From an uncultured Phocaeicola sp. (GTDB taxonomy: Bacteria > Bacteroidota > Bacteroidia > Bacteroidales > Bacteroidaceae), in NCBI GenBank assembly GCA_944319745.1, contig CALUET010000010.1, positions 1 through 64,000 on the forward strand: a stretch of DNA of 64,000 nt. Direction: 5' to 3'. The notes under the pieces are model-generated. The model made no database searches and was not told the origin of the DNA. It saw only the letters and a list, made by a program, of their open reading frames with translations. A program made the translations under genes and the position numbers. Below, one piece after another: positions 26,640 to 36,639 of this stretch. Positions within the stretch are counted from its first letter, which is position 1, and each line of letters starts with the position of its first letter.

Positions 26640-29519
26640 TCAGTCGGCTTTTCTGCAAAGTTTCCTGAAATCGCAGTAAGTACACTTCTCTTTGATGTCG
26701 GTCTGAACGAAAGGAACAGAAACGTCGAATATCTCATTTAAAAGAATTTGCAACCGTTCTCTGAACTCATCCTCGCATAAGGCAAAGTCTACGACGTCCT
26801 CCTTTTGCTTGCGAGGCTCCCCCATTTGTATCACAGGAGAATAATCGGCCGAAGAGGCCTTATGGATATACAGCAAAGAAGGCGCCACCTGATAAGTTTT
26901 TCCTTGGGTACGCATGCTCTTACACACGATGGCGGCATAAACAAAAGTCTGGAATATATGCGACGCACGTTTCTTGTCGGGTACGAACAAGGCTTCTATA
27001 TTGGCCGGTGTTTCTGCGTTTCCTCCGGTTTTATAATCGACAATCCTCAACTGGTTTCCCTTCAGATCCATCCGGTCGATTATCCCTCCGATGCGCGATT
27101 TTACCGCACCTTCGGCCGTCTGTATCTCTACATTTTCCTGCACCTTCGTCTCCGAAGCGATGAAAGTAAATGGTGCATACGACAAATCATTACGAAGCAA
27201 CTGACGAATATACCTCACGATAACAGCCGAATTTACCAACTGAATGCCGTTATACTCGGAAGGAACATCCTCGGGGATGTTGAAAAATATTTTTTTGAAG
27301 CCCTTGTCTACATAATTTTGCAGGCATGCATCGTCCTTCAAAAGACTTTCGATTGATTCTTTCCCGATGAGTTTTCCCTGTACCGTCAGGTCCTTATAGA
27401 TACGTTCCGCCGCATAATGGAAAATACTTCCGAATTTAGCCGAGTCAATTTCCTCGGACACTTCATCGGGAACGGTAAGTCCTGCCACATATTTAAAATA
27501 AAATTTCAAGGGACAGTCCAAATAACAATTCAATGCCGAAGGAGAAATAAATGCCTTCGGATTGGCATCCATGTCGAAAGTCATCCGCAAATGTTTCATC
27601 ACCTCCTGCGATTTTTGAACGGAAATCGGCATGGGGTGCAACGGAGACTGGGATGCTTTCAACTGTTTGCAGACAACGTTATAATCCCATTCTATCAGAA
27701 ACTGCAGCATGAAGCGCGACCATTCTCCCCGGTTTATCCCGTCGGTAACGGTATTATACAGGCACGTTACATGTTCGGCACGCTGTATCATACGGTAAAA
27801 GTAATAGGCGTAAACGGCAATTTTATGGTCGATGGTTGTCATACCAAAAGCCTTTCTCAGATTATACGGCACAAAAGACGCGTCGTTTCCTCCCTTCGGA
27901 AGTTGTCCTTCATTGACGGAAAGTAAAACAAGATGGCGGAAATCCAGGTTACGCGTCTCGAGCACTCCCATGATTTGCAGGCCGATGGCCGGTTCCCCGT
28001 GAAAGGGAATCCCCGAAGTATCCATCACACGTAAGAGTAATCGCTTCAGCGTAACGGCATTCACACACAAGTCTTTATTTTCTATCAACGTGTTAAACCG
28101 GTTTACCAGCGTATAGGCTTTAAACAAGGCTTCACGATACAACTGGTCAAACGTTTCCTTCCGCATGGCATTATTCCGGTCATAAAGGGCCGCCACGCGC
28201 TTTAATGCTTCGGAAAGCAACGTGCAAAGCTGCAAATTGTTTTCCACCGGAGTAAACAATAACGCCAGTGCTTCATCTTTTTCCAGCTCCGAGGGAAGCG
28301 GATAGAAACGGTTGTTTTTCGTCAGAGTTTTCAACAGGGCATCAGCCTCATCAGACAGTTTTTGCGTGTACGGATGCTTCAGTACCGAAGAAGCCGCCGA
28401 ATAGACATAACGTCCGTTTGCCGGATTATAACCGGACGTATGCAGCTCCATCAGTACATTTACGAAACTGTATGCCAACGTCTGCGATAAAGGGAATCCC
28501 ATCGTCACGTTGATATGCCGCACATTCTCCGGAAGAGCGTGCAAAACGGGCTGTAACAGTGTTTCATTGCACAAGACGATTGCCGTTTCTTTTTCCTCCT
28601 CCGTGAGGTTTTCCCGTATCCATTGCGGTAAATACTGCGTTTGTCCGTTCTCGGTGGGCGACTGTATGTAAATGATTTCTTTCGGTTTATTCAAATGATC
28701 GAAAGCAGACGGTGGAAGCTCCGAAGGAAAATCTCTCAGATTTCTCCGAATGAACTCGCCTGCCTCATGAGGTACTTTTTGGGTATAAAACACATCATAA
28801 TCCCAATAAAATAAGGCCTTTCCCGCACGGTCCAGCTTATGAAACAACGTGTGTTCCACCTTGTTCAACACATTGAATCCCACAAAAACATATTTTTCAT
28901 ACGGTAATTCTTCAGGATTCAGTCCGTCTATCACACTACGGTACAGCATGCCCTCATAAGCCAGCCGTTGGGTTTCCAGCAAATCCTTATATGCCGTATA
29001 AATATCGCCCAGCGTATCCCACACGGAAATAAAGCGTTGCTTTAAATCCGTAAGCCGTTTCATGGAGAAATTCTTGAAGAAACGGCTGATAGCCTCTTTC
29101 TGTCCTTCCTCCAGAAAATCGCAATCGCCCGCCAGTTCGTTCAGGTCCTTCAGGTTACGAAACAGCATTCCCGTATCGACCATGTTCTTATCGGCATCGT
29201 CAAAGTCGGCAATCAACATTTCACCCCAAAAGTAAAAATCGTCCAGCGTTTCCTTGCTTTTGGTAATTCGGCAGAATACTTTATACAAATCGCACACCAA
29301 CTTCACGGGATCTCCCAGGCGCAAGTCCGACAATTGGCAGAAAAATTCACTGATGCTCAAGTAAACGGGCGACCACATAGGTGCGTTTGTTTCCCCAGAC
29401 AGATATTCGCTAAAAAACAAACCGGCACGTTTGTTCGGGAAAATGACAGCAACATTTGCCATATTTCCTCCCGTCTTTTTATACAAGTCGTGCGCTACTT
29501 CTTTCAAAAATGTTTCCAT
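26640..29519 (-). CDS. AddB-like subunit, PD-(D/E)XK nuclease with iron-sulfur cysteines
   Basis: This 959-aa protein is the nuclease partner of the helicase at 29524. The N-terminus (MANVAVIFPNKRAGLFFSEYL) resembles the inactive helicase-like half of AddB. The C-terminal nuclease domain has the RIVDYKTGG catalytic motif (about residue 830) and cysteines typical of an iron-sulfur staple: NCYLDCP upstream and CTYCDFRKLC at the end. AddAB resects double-strand breaks for recombination and degrades foreign linear DNA. It follows the addA-like start by 4 nt on the same strand. The gene symbol is withheld since Bacteroidetes AddB proteins are diverged. Confidence 0.88.
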   Translation of the reverse strand: METFLKEVAHDLYKKTGGNMANVAVIFPNKRAGLFFSEYLSGETNAPMWSPVYLSISEFFCQLSDLRLGDPVKLVCDLYKVFCRITKSKETLDDFYFWGEMLIADFDDADKNMVDTGMLFRNLKDLNELAGDCDFLEEGQKEAISRFFKNFSMKRLTDLKQRFISVWDTLGDIYTAYKDLLETQRLAYEGMLYRSVIDGLNPEELPYEKYVFVGFNVLNKVEHTLFHKLDRAGKALFYWDYDVFYTQKVPHEAGEFIRRNLRDFPSELPPSAFDHLNKPKEIIYIQSPTENGQTQYLPQWIRENLTEEEKETAIVLCNETLLQPVLHALPENVRHINVTMGFPLSQTLAYSFVNVLMELHTSGYNPANGRYVYSAASSVLKHPYTQKLSDEADALLKTLTKNNRFYPLPSELEKDEALALLFTPVENNLQLCTLLSEALKRVAALYDRNNAMRKETFDQLYREALFKAYTLVNRFNTLIENKDLCVNAVTLKRLLLRVMDTSGIPFHGEPAIGLQIMGVLETRNLDFRHLVLLSVNEGQLPKGGNDASFVPYNLRKAFGMTTIDHKIAVYAYYFYRMIQRAEHVTCLYNTVTDGINRGEWSRFMLQFLIEWDYNVVCKQLKASQSPLHPMPISVQKSQEVMKHLRMTFDMDANPKAFISPSALNCYLDCPLKFYFKYVAGLTVPDEVSEEIDSAKFGSIFHYAAERIYKDLTVQGKLIGKESIESLLKDDACLQNYVDKGFKKIFFNIPEDVPSEYNGIQLVNSAVIVRYIRQLLRNDLSYAPFTFIASETKVQENVEIQTAEGAVKSRIGGIIDRMDLKGNQLRIVDYKTGGNAETPANIEALFVPDKKRASHIFQTFVYAAIVCKSMRTQGKTYQVAPSLLYIHKASSADYSPVIQMGEPRKQKEDVVDFALCEDEFRERLQILLNEIFDVSVPFVQTDIKEKCTYCDFRKLCRKAD

Positions 29520-29523
29520 GTTT

Positions 29524-32500
29524 TTACCCGTTTACTTCCTTGATTTCTCCTGAATATACGTACCAAAGATACCCTCTCACCTGTTTATATCCCATGTCTG
29601 AAAGCAGTTTCATGTATTCTTTTACCTGCGCATCGTAAACATCTTTCTTTTTCCCGAACTTAAAGTCGACGACGATTATCTGTCCGTCTTTCATCATCAC
29701 CCTGTCCGGCCGGCGCGTTTGAAAGCCATTCTCCGCATCGGTAAAAATAATATTACGCTCGTTATATAAACTCCAACTGCCATCGTACCATTTCTTTGCC
29801 TGCGGATGGTTTAAAGCCCAAAGCGCAATTTTACGAATCTGAGCTTCCTGTTCGCAAGACTCGATTACGCCTTCAAAACAAAGCTTCTCTATCGCCGAAG
29901 AAAGATCGTCCTCTTTCCCTACGGAAGCAAAGAGATAATGAAGCAATCGTCCCTGTTTGACGTAACGATCCGCCTCATCGCCTTCTTCATCTCCCCGTAT
30001 AAACTCGGCCGAACGGTTCGACTGTTTAAACTCTATCTCTGCGGAAAGCGGCTCTATCGTTACGGGAATCTCTCCGGCCTTTACAGACAGCCGGTTCGAT
30101 GAATCGCCGCTCTTTTCCTTCTCCTCCGAAAGACACAGTGTGCCGTACCGGTATGTTCCGGCATCGTTTGTTTCGTCTTTAAACAAATCCATCCCCGAAA
30201 GTGTTTCTTCCAACAGCTCTGACACCGTACCTTTCTGCCCGCTTTTCCCCCACACAAACAGATTCTTGCATGCACGGGTGAAAGCCACATAAAGCAAATT
30301 CAGGTTGTCTACCCACAATTGCAAACGTTCTTCCACATAGCTTTCCCTGAAAAGCGAATCGCGCATAATGCCCGAATAGTTCACGGGAATGAGGTCAAGT
30401 TCATCGAACGGTGACACGTTTGCCTGATTTTCCTTCTGCGAAACCGAGCACCAGACCAGATATTCATTCCGGCTATTCTCCATTTTCCAGTCGCAGAACG
30501 GAAGCAGAACGGTATGAAACTCCAGACCTTTTGCCTTGTGTATGGAGAGAATGCGAATGCCATCCACCTCTCCTGAAGGAATCGTCTTGGCATGAAGTTG
30601 TTCATCCCAGTAGACGATAAATGCCGACAAATCCGACGATTTCTTTTGTATATACTCAATAACGGCGTCGAAAAAGGCGCAAAGATATGCATCCTGTTTC
30701 TGTATTTTACAGACATCGAACAATGAAAACAGCCGCTCCAACAGCTCATATAAAGGTAACATCCGCAAGGTTTCGGCTTTGCAAATGTATTCTTCCGGCA
30801 AAAAATTCTCGCACCCGCCGGACAGAATTGCGTCGGTTTCCACAGACATGCCGCGCACTTCACGACAATAAGCGAAAGACAAGCGGGCCAATGCCACCCG
30901 GTCTTCCGGAGAAGACAAATATTTTATCCCGTCAACAAGCATACATACCGCAGAAGAAGCGTCCAGCCTGAAAGCCTCATCCGACACGATTCTGTATGAA
31001 GTATGCTTATCGAAGTAATCGGCAATCAGGGGAATGTTCTTGTTCATCCGCACCAAAATTGCCATATCCTGAATACGAACGCCCTGCCTGACCAGTTGTT
31101 CCACCTCATCTGCCAGCTTCCTCAGCATGGCCTCTTCATACGATTCCTCTTCCGTATCGGATAAAAAGGCCAGCTTCACGAAACCTTTTTCGTCTTTTTT
31201 CCCCGTTTCCTGACGCACATCGGCGTAAGCATTCGTCAACTGTTCGCAGCTTTCTTTTTCTTCTTCTTCGTATCGTTCCGCAAGGATATGCACAGCTTTG
31301 GTAAAAAACGCATTATTGAACCGGACGATATTTGCCTCGCTTCTCCAGTTCCGGACAAGACTGCACGCGTTTACCCTGAAGTCGTTTTCTTTATCAAGTC
31401 CCGCCAAAATTCTCCAGTCACCGTTTCGCCATCGGTATATGCTCTGCTTAATATCGCCGACTATCAGGCTTCCTTCTTTCTGAGAAAGGCTTTCCTGCAA
31501 CAATATGCGGAAGTTCTCCCACTGCATGCGTGAGGTATCTTGAAACTCATCTATCATAACCGTGTCGATGGTTGTGCCAATCTTTTCATACACAAACGAC
31601 GCGTCTCCCTCCTGCATCAGGTTATGAAGCAACGCATTCGTATCGGCCAACAAGAAACGATTGTGCATCTGATTTTGCAAATGAACCTCTTCGTCTATGT
31701 AAGTCAACAGACGAAGATTGTTCAAGTAACGCAGCGACAAATCACAAGTATTCAATATCCGGTTATTGGTAACCCGATATTTTTCCGACTCCTCCAGGAG
31801 AGGTATCAGTTCTTTATTCGCCAAAGCCATGATTTCGTCTCGACGCGCTGATGTTTTATTCACCCAATTTTCGGCACTCTCCAGACACTTTTCCACCGTC
31901 TGGTTACGGACTTCACTCTTCAAGTTCCCATTGGCCAACTTATTGAAATAGCTTGCTATGCCGCGGGAACCGTTTTTCAGGTCGCCGGACGAAAGGCCGT
32001 TCATATCCAACAAGCCGAAAAACTGCTCGGAGAATCCTTTTTCCTGCTCCAAAACATCCGTGCGAATAGAACAAAGCTGCTTACGATAACGGGGAATAAA
32101 CTGCGGATCCCGGAGCTTTTCGCGCAGGTTTTTCCCAAACTCTATGTAAGTTTCGTTGAAAATGTTTCCTCCGAATCGTTTGATTTCACCCGACACGTTC
32201 CAACGTCTGTCGTCGGCAATCCGTTCTTCTATGTACTCTATCAACCAATAAAGAACCGGAGATTGCAAAGTAAGTTTCCCGATAAGCGAGTCGACCGACT
32301 CGCTCAACACATCCTTGGCATTCAATTCGATGGAGAGATTTGCCCCAAGTTCCAACTCGCGGGCCAGGTTCCTCATGACCGTTTGAAAGAACGAATCGAT
32401 GGTTTCAATGCGGAATCTGCTGTAATCATGAATCATGTTATGCAATGCCGTTCTCGCCGATTTGCGTATTTCCGCATCGCTTTTCGTCGTGTTTTTCCGT

Positions 32501-32754
32501 ATCTCCCTCAAATAATCGTCCGAATCTTTATCACCATACGCTATTCCGTACAAGCGTGAAAGGATACGGTCTTTCATCTCCGCCGTAGCCTTATTCGTAA
32601 AAGTTACGGCCAAAATACGACGATATGCGTAGGGATCTTCTATCAGGTGCCTGATATATTGTACAGCAAGGGTAAATGTTTTACCCGATCCGGCCGAAGC
32701 CTTGTAAACCAGAAGTTGCGGATCGTGCGTCATAAAACGTGTTTCAAAAATCAT
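29524..32754 (-). CDS. AddA-like UvrD-family helicase-nuclease
   Basis: This 1076-aa SF1A helicase has a C-terminal nuclease domain. Motif I is KASAGSGKTFTLA (about residue 18), followed by VTFTNKATAEM, the motif II DEFQDTS, VGDIKQSIYRWRNGD, and RILSIHKAKGLEF. The C-terminal RecB-type nuclease has VVDFKFGK near residue 1045. It forms the recombinational repair complex with the AddB-like product downstream (gap of 4 nt). An ATG at 32733 (MTHDPQLLVY) is an alternative start. Confidence 0.9.
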   Translation of the reverse strand: MIFETRFMTHDPQLLVYKASAGSGKTFTLAVQYIRHLIEDPYAYRRILAVTFTNKATAEMKDRILSRLYGIAYGDKDSDDYLREIRKNTTKSDAEIRKSARTALHNMIHDYSRFRIETIDSFFQTVMRNLARELELGANLSIELNAKDVLSESVDSLIGKLTLQSPVLYWLIEYIEERIADDRRWNVSGEIKRFGGNIFNETYIEFGKNLREKLRDPQFIPRYRKQLCSIRTDVLEQEKGFSEQFFGLLDMNGLSSGDLKNGSRGIASYFNKLANGNLKSEVRNQTVEKCLESAENWVNKTSARRDEIMALANKELIPLLEESEKYRVTNNRILNTCDLSLRYLNNLRLLTYIDEEVHLQNQMHNRFLLADTNALLHNLMQEGDASFVYEKIGTTIDTVMIDEFQDTSRMQWENFRILLQESLSQKEGSLIVGDIKQSIYRWRNGDWRILAGLDKENDFRVNACSLVRNWRSEANIVRFNNAFFTKAVHILAERYEEEEKESCEQLTNAYADVRQETGKKDEKGFVKLAFLSDTEEESYEEAMLRKLADEVEQLVRQGVRIQDMAILVRMNKNIPLIADYFDKHTSYRIVSDEAFRLDASSAVCMLVDGIKYLSSPEDRVALARLSFAYCREVRGMSVETDAILSGGCENFLPEEYICKAETLRMLPLYELLERLFSLFDVCKIQKQDAYLCAFFDAVIEYIQKKSSDLSAFIVYWDEQLHAKTIPSGEVDGIRILSIHKAKGLEFHTVLLPFCDWKMENSRNEYLVWCSVSQKENQANVSPFDELDLIPVNYSGIMRDSLFRESYVEERLQLWVDNLNLLYVAFTRACKNLFVWGKSGQKGTVSELLEETLSGMDLFKDETNDAGTYRYGTLCLSEEKEKSGDSSNRLSVKAGEIPVTIEPLSAEIEFKQSNRSAEFIRGDEEGDEADRYVKQGRLLHYLFASVGKEDDLSSAIEKLCFEGVIESCEQEAQIRKIALWALNHPQAKKWYDGSWSLYNERNIIFTDAENGFQTRRPDRVMMKDGQIIVVDFKFGKKKDVYDAQVKEYMKLLSDMGYKQVRGYLWYVYSGEIKEVNG

Positions 32755-32892
32755 TCAGTCGGGAAACAAAGATAAAAAGAATTCGTTGTTTTCCGACAAA
32801 AGCGCCAAGAAAATCCCGACAATCCCGGCATAAACCGCAGAAGCCCACGCGACGTTTCTGCATACAACCTTCAACACATACCACAAAACAAT

Positions 32893-32963
32893 AAGGCGGG
32901 AATATCCCATGCGCCGTTTACATAAAATAAATTCTGCAAACGAATTCAGGATATTCCCGCCTT
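32893..32963. repeat. 15-bp perfect inverted repeat with 41-nt loop
   Basis: AAGGCGGGAATATCC (32893-32907) pairs with 32949-32963. A small inner helix (CGTTT/AAACG) can form in the loop. It sits between the DUF2023 stop and the addA-like start, both leftward. Neither end has a clean U-tract on the bottom strand, so a terminator is possible but a protein-binding or RNA-processing site cannot be excluded. Confidence 0.65.
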
Positions 32964-32968
32964 CAACG

Positions 32969-32999
32969 CCGAAGAGCAATCGCACTCTTCGGTATTTTT
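32969..32999. terminator. Hairpin after the DUF2023 gene
   Basis: CCGAAGAG (32969-32976) pairs with CTCTTCGG (32985-32992) around an 8-nt loop, immediately after the DUF2023 stop. The T run (32994-33000) follows on the top strand, so as written it terminates rightward better than leftward transcription. Confidence 0.5.
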
Positions 33000-33365
33000 T
33001 CAGATTTCTTTTGAACAACTACCCTCTTTTCTCGTACAGTAACGCCTGCACTGGGCACAAATATCATAACCCAACATTGCTCCGAGAATAAAGTCTTCTT
33101 CCGGAGTCAACTGATTTAACGGACGAGTTACCATACAACGAATGGCGTGAATGCACTCCGGCTTTCCGAAAAAAAGATTCACCTTTTTCCCATCGATAGG
33201 CTGTACAAGGTAATCGATGTTCTGCTTCTTCAAACGGTCTACCGCAAATGTTTCATACTTACAATTCACCGTATAAAGCACCATCTGCCTAACTCCTTTT
33301 TTAAACTCATACACATGATTTAAAAAGACCTTCAATTCCGACGGATGAATATTGAGTTCCTGCAT
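33000..33365 (-). CDS. DUF2023 family protein (flavodoxin-associated)
   Basis: This 121-aa protein is a member of DUF2023, a family usually encoded beside flavodoxin, as here (32 nt downstream). It carries a Cys-rich C-terminus (DICAQCRRYCTRKEGSC), which could bind a metal or cluster or be redox active, and an alpha/beta N-terminal part (LNIHPSELKVFLNHVYEFKKG). Its role is unproven; a regulator or partner of the flavodoxin is inferred from the constant pairing. Confidence 0.8.
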   Translation of the reverse strand: MQELNIHPSELKVFLNHVYEFKKGVRQMVLYTVNCKYETFAVDRLKKQNIDYLVQPIDGKKVNLFFGKPECIHAIRCMVTRPLNQLTPEEDFILGAMLGYDICAQCRRYCTRKEGSCSKEI

Positions 33366-33397
33366 CAGTTATAACAATTTGTTTTAAAAGAAACTTA

Positions 33398-33904
33398 TCA
33401 TAAATCGTTTTTCAAGGATTCCACCCATGCGTCGATACGCTCCTGAGTTTTATCGCTTTCATTCATCTCATCGAGAGGAAGACCGACAAATACTCCATCA
33501 ACCTCCGCAGTGGAAGAAGAATAAGAATAGCCGCTTGTAGCCACTTTGTTCCCGATAAACGTGCAACCCGTATCCTTCAATTCGTTATACAACGCGCCGA
33601 TTGCATCGCAAAATGTGTCGCAATAAGATTCCGAATCGCCGCAACCGAATAAAGCGACCGTCTTCTTTGAAAGATCCGTCGCCTTCAATTTCTTCACGGC
33701 ATCGTACCAATCATCCTGCATTTCGCCGTCTCCCCACGTAGAGCTGCCCAAAACCAACACATCATAACCGGCTATTACGTCAGCATTCAGCTTATCTGCA
33801 CTATACACGTCCGAGGCCGGAACTCCCAATTTATCGGCTATCCGGTTAGCCAGATCCTCACAGGTTCCCGTTGTTGAACCATAAAAAATTCCAATCTTTT
33901 TCAT
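33398..33904 (-). CDS. fldA: Flavodoxin
   Basis: This 168-aa long-chain flavodoxin is an FMN-carrying electron shuttle in the cytosol that can replace ferredoxin under iron limitation. The phosphate loop GSTTGTCED (residues about 8-16), the GSSTWGDGEMQDDWY loop and the ALFGCGDSESYCDTFCDA segment are all present. The start is set at MKKIGIFYGS (33904); the frame opens three codons earlier. It precedes DUF2023 in the same operon. Confidence 0.95.
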   Translation of the reverse strand: MKKIGIFYGSTTGTCEDLANRIADKLGVPASDVYSADKLNADVIAGYDVLVLGSSTWGDGEMQDDWYDAVKKLKATDLSKKTVALFGCGDSESYCDTFCDAIGALYNELKDTGCTFIGNKVATSGYSYSSSTAEVDGVFVGLPLDEMNESDKTQERIDAWVESLKNDL

Positions 33905-33998
33905 TGTAACCAAAAATTCTTTTAATTATCGGTCACAAAGTAAAAGCATTATCCATCAACAGGAAATACCTATTTTTAGGGATTTTTCCCGATTCTTT

Positions 33999-35933
33999 TC
34001 ACGAAAGTTCCGCGCATTCCTGCAACCACAACGCGGCACTGGCATCGCTGGGCATGCGCCAATCGCCCCGAGGACTTAATGACACGGATCCCACTTTCGG
34101 GCCGTCGGGCAGACAAGAACGCTTAAATTGCTGGGCAAAGAAACGGCGGAAGAAACTGGTCAGCCATTTCTTTATCGTTTCATCATCGTATATTCCGCGA
34201 AAAGCCTGGCGGGCCAGATAATAGATCTTTGCCGGGCGCGAGCCGAAACGCAAGAAATGATACAAGAAGAAATCGTGAAGTTCATAAGGTCCGACCAGGT
34301 CTTCTGTCTTCTGTTTGATGTTCCCCTGCTCATCGGCCGGTATCAGTTCCGGACTGATGGGGGTATCTATGATGTCGAGCAACGTGGCCCGTGAATCGGA
34401 ATCTACACTTGTTTCCGCAATCCAAGTGACTAAATAACGTACCAACGTCTTGGGAATGCCGGCATTTACTCCGTACATTGACATGTGATCGCCGTTATAT
34501 GTTGCCCATCCCAACGCCAGCTCCGAAAGATCTCCCGTGCCAATTACCAGTCCTCCAACCTTATTGGCATAGTCCATCAATATCTGTGTTCGTTCACGGG
34601 CCTGCACGTTTTCATAAGTAACATCGTGAACATTTATGTCATGGCCGATATCCTGAAAGTGCTGAATACAGGCTTCCCGAATGCTTATCTCGCAGGAAGT
34701 TACGCCAAGCGACTTCATCAACTCCGTAGCATTACGGTGCGTACGTCCGGTCGTACCGAATCCCGGCATCGTAATGCCGACGATTCCTTTTCGCGAAATT
34801 CCCAGCTTATCGAACGTTTTTACGCAAACCAGCAGTGCCAAGGTGGAATCAAGTCCCCCGGAGATGCCGACAACCACTGTCTTACATCCCGTATGGACCA
34901 GACGTTTGGCCAGGCCCGCAACCTGAATGGAGAAGATCTCTTCACAACGTTCGTCCAGCAGTTTATCTCCCGAAGGCACAAATGGATGCGGATCAACGTG
35001 ACGCATCAGCACAGGCTCTTGCACGGAGATACTTTCCACCGGAATGATTTTCGGTGCCGGACTGCCGTATTGCTGCACATTTGCTGCGAATGTGGTATTC
35101 TGCAAACGCTCCGCTTGCAAACGTTCCACATCAATTTCACTCACCACCAATTGCGGAGTAAAGGAGAAACGTTCCGACTCGGCAAGTAACGTGCCGTTTT
35201 CATAAATCAGAGCATTGCCGGCAAACACTACATCGGTCGTCGACTCTCCGAAACCACTTGAGGCAAAAACATATCCGGCAAGACAGCGTGCCGACTGCTG
35301 CGCCAGCAAAGAACGCAGATATTGATGCTTGCATATGTTTTCCGTATCGGCAGACAAATTGAAAATGATTTCGGCACCTTTCAATGCCAACAGCGAACTG
35401 GGCGGAATGGTTGCCCACACATCTTCGCACAACTCGACACCGAAGCACACCTCATGCGACTTAAACAACAAATCTTTTCCCAGCGGGACTTGCTGTCCGC
35501 ACAGACAAACAGTCATGTTTTCCTCGAACGTCAGGGACGAAGTAAACCAGCGTTGTTCGTAAAACTCTTTATAATTGGGTAAATATGTCTTGGGTACGAC
35601 ACCTAAAATCTTGCCCCGCTGAATCACTACGGCACAATTCATCAATGTTCCTCTCACCTGAACCGGCATGCCGAGTATGGATGTTATATCCAATTGGCGC
35701 GTATCATTCAAGAGGTGCATCAGCGCCATTTCCGCCTGCTCCAGCAACAAAGATTGTCCAAACAGGTCGCCACATGAGTAACCGGTCAGGTTCATTTCCG
35801 GAAACACCAGTATGTGTACTCTTTTATTATCCGCCTCACAGATCAAAGTTCTTGCCTGTTCTGCGTTATACCGGCAGTCGGCCACCTTCACCGAAGGAAT
35901 GGCTGCCGCAACTTTTACGAAACCAAAATTCAT
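33999..35933 (-). CDS. nadE: Glutamine-dependent NAD+ synthetase
   Basis: This 644-aa two-domain enzyme makes NAD from deamido-NAD, ATP and glutamine. An N-terminal nitrilase-type glutaminase (about 1-290) supplies ammonia: Glu in FPEMNLTGYSCGD, Lys in KTYLPNYKEFYEQRW and Cys in CFGVELCEDVW. The C-terminal synthetase (about 340-644) has the ATP pyrophosphatase loop VVGISGGLDSTLAL. A -7-like TATGTTTG lies on the bottom strand at 35975-35968. It is monocistronic and divergent from the glutaredoxin-like gene. Confidence 0.97.
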   Translation of the reverse strand: MNFGFVKVAAAIPSVKVADCRYNAEQARTLICEADNKRVHILVFPEMNLTGYSCGDLFGQSLLLEQAEMALMHLLNDTRQLDITSILGMPVQVRGTLMNCAVVIQRGKILGVVPKTYLPNYKEFYEQRWFTSSLTFEENMTVCLCGQQVPLGKDLLFKSHEVCFGVELCEDVWATIPPSSLLALKGAEIIFNLSADTENICKHQYLRSLLAQQSARCLAGYVFASSGFGESTTDVVFAGNALIYENGTLLAESERFSFTPQLVVSEIDVERLQAERLQNTTFAANVQQYGSPAPKIIPVESISVQEPVLMRHVDPHPFVPSGDKLLDERCEEIFSIQVAGLAKRLVHTGCKTVVVGISGGLDSTLALLVCVKTFDKLGISRKGIVGITMPGFGTTGRTHRNATELMKSLGVTSCEISIREACIQHFQDIGHDINVHDVTYENVQARERTQILMDYANKVGGLVIGTGDLSELALGWATYNGDHMSMYGVNAGIPKTLVRYLVTWIAETSVDSDSRATLLDIIDTPISPELIPADEQGNIKQKTEDLVGPYELHDFFLYHFLRFGSRPAKIYYLARQAFRGIYDDETIKKWLTSFFRRFFAQQFKRSCLPDGPKVGSVSLSPRGDWRMPSDASAALWLQECAELS

Positions 35934-36118
35934 ATAAATAAACGCTTACTTGACTGTTTTTAACGGGCAAACATACAAATTTTTTCGGGAAAAAAGAAGT
36001 AAAGACGCATTCCCTTGAAAAGAACAAGAAAAACAGTTCCGGCAACCGCCGGGACATTACACATATTTTCTGAAAACATTTTTATTTCGCATCTAAAGTA
36101 GATTCCTGATTTTTTGCA

Positions 36119-36126
36119 TAACTTTG
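36119..36126 (+). promoter_or_regulatory. -7 box of the glutaredoxin-like gene
   Basis: TAACTTTG at 36119-36126, 28 nt before the ATG at 36155. The -33 region has no TTTG. Confidence 0.5.
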
Positions 36127-36154
36127 TACAAAACCCCTAAAAAAAGTACGCAAC

Positions 36155-36457
36155 ATGATAAAGATTTATGGAATGAACACCTGCCCCGATTGCATATTCG
36201 TGGAGGAACAAGTGAAAGGGAACGACAATTATGTTGTCATCGACATAGGAACAAATGTGAAAAATCTGAAGGAGTTTCTGCGTCTGCGCGACACGAATCC
36301 GGCTTTCGATGCCATGAAACGGGTAGGCGCAATAGGAATCCCCTGCTTTGTTTTGGAGGACGGCCGCGTGACATTAAGGCCCGAAGAAGTGGGACTGATT
36401 CCCAATTCGAGGGAAAAGGAAGGGGCATCCTGCCGTCTGGACGGAAGCGGATGTTGA
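36155..36457 (+). CDS. Glutaredoxin-related protein
   Basis: This 100-aa thioredoxin-fold protein has the redox motif CPDC (Cys10, Cys13 in MNTCPDCIF) and a cis-Pro segment GIPCFVLEDGRV. Two more Cys near the C-terminus (SCRLDGSGC) are an unusual tail. It is probably a small disulfide reductase; the partner is unknown. A hairpin terminator follows immediately. Confidence 0.8.
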   Translation: MIKIYGMNTCPDCIFVEEQVKGNDNYVVIDIGTNVKNLKEFLRLRDTNPAFDAMKRVGAIGIPCFVLEDGRVTLRPEEVGLIPNSREKEGASCRLDGSGC

Positions 36458-36458
36458 G

Positions 36459-36500
36459 AAAGCCGCCCCAAAAACCAATATTTCTTGCGCGGCTTTTCTT
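36459..36500 (+). terminator. Terminator of the glutaredoxin-like gene
   Basis: AAAGCCGC (36459-36466) pairs with GCGGCTTT (36489-36496) around a 22-nt loop and runs into TTCTTTT. Confidence 0.7.
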
Positions 36501-36639
36501 TTGCGGATGCCTGCTTTCCGAATAAAACATCGGGGCGATGTCCTGAAAAGAAGGCTGTGTAATCAACGTAACATGCCGTTAAACCGGTATGTCCGCAAAG
36601 GAAAAACGCTAAAAACATAACACTAAAACAGTATAACAA

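Noticed and set aside
32755..33018. 87-codon frame on the bottom strand
   Set aside because: It runs through both inverted repeats and overlaps the end of the DUF2023 gene without any family signal.
34485..35189. 234-codon frame antisense to nadE
   Set aside because: Shadow of nadE; no recognisable motif.
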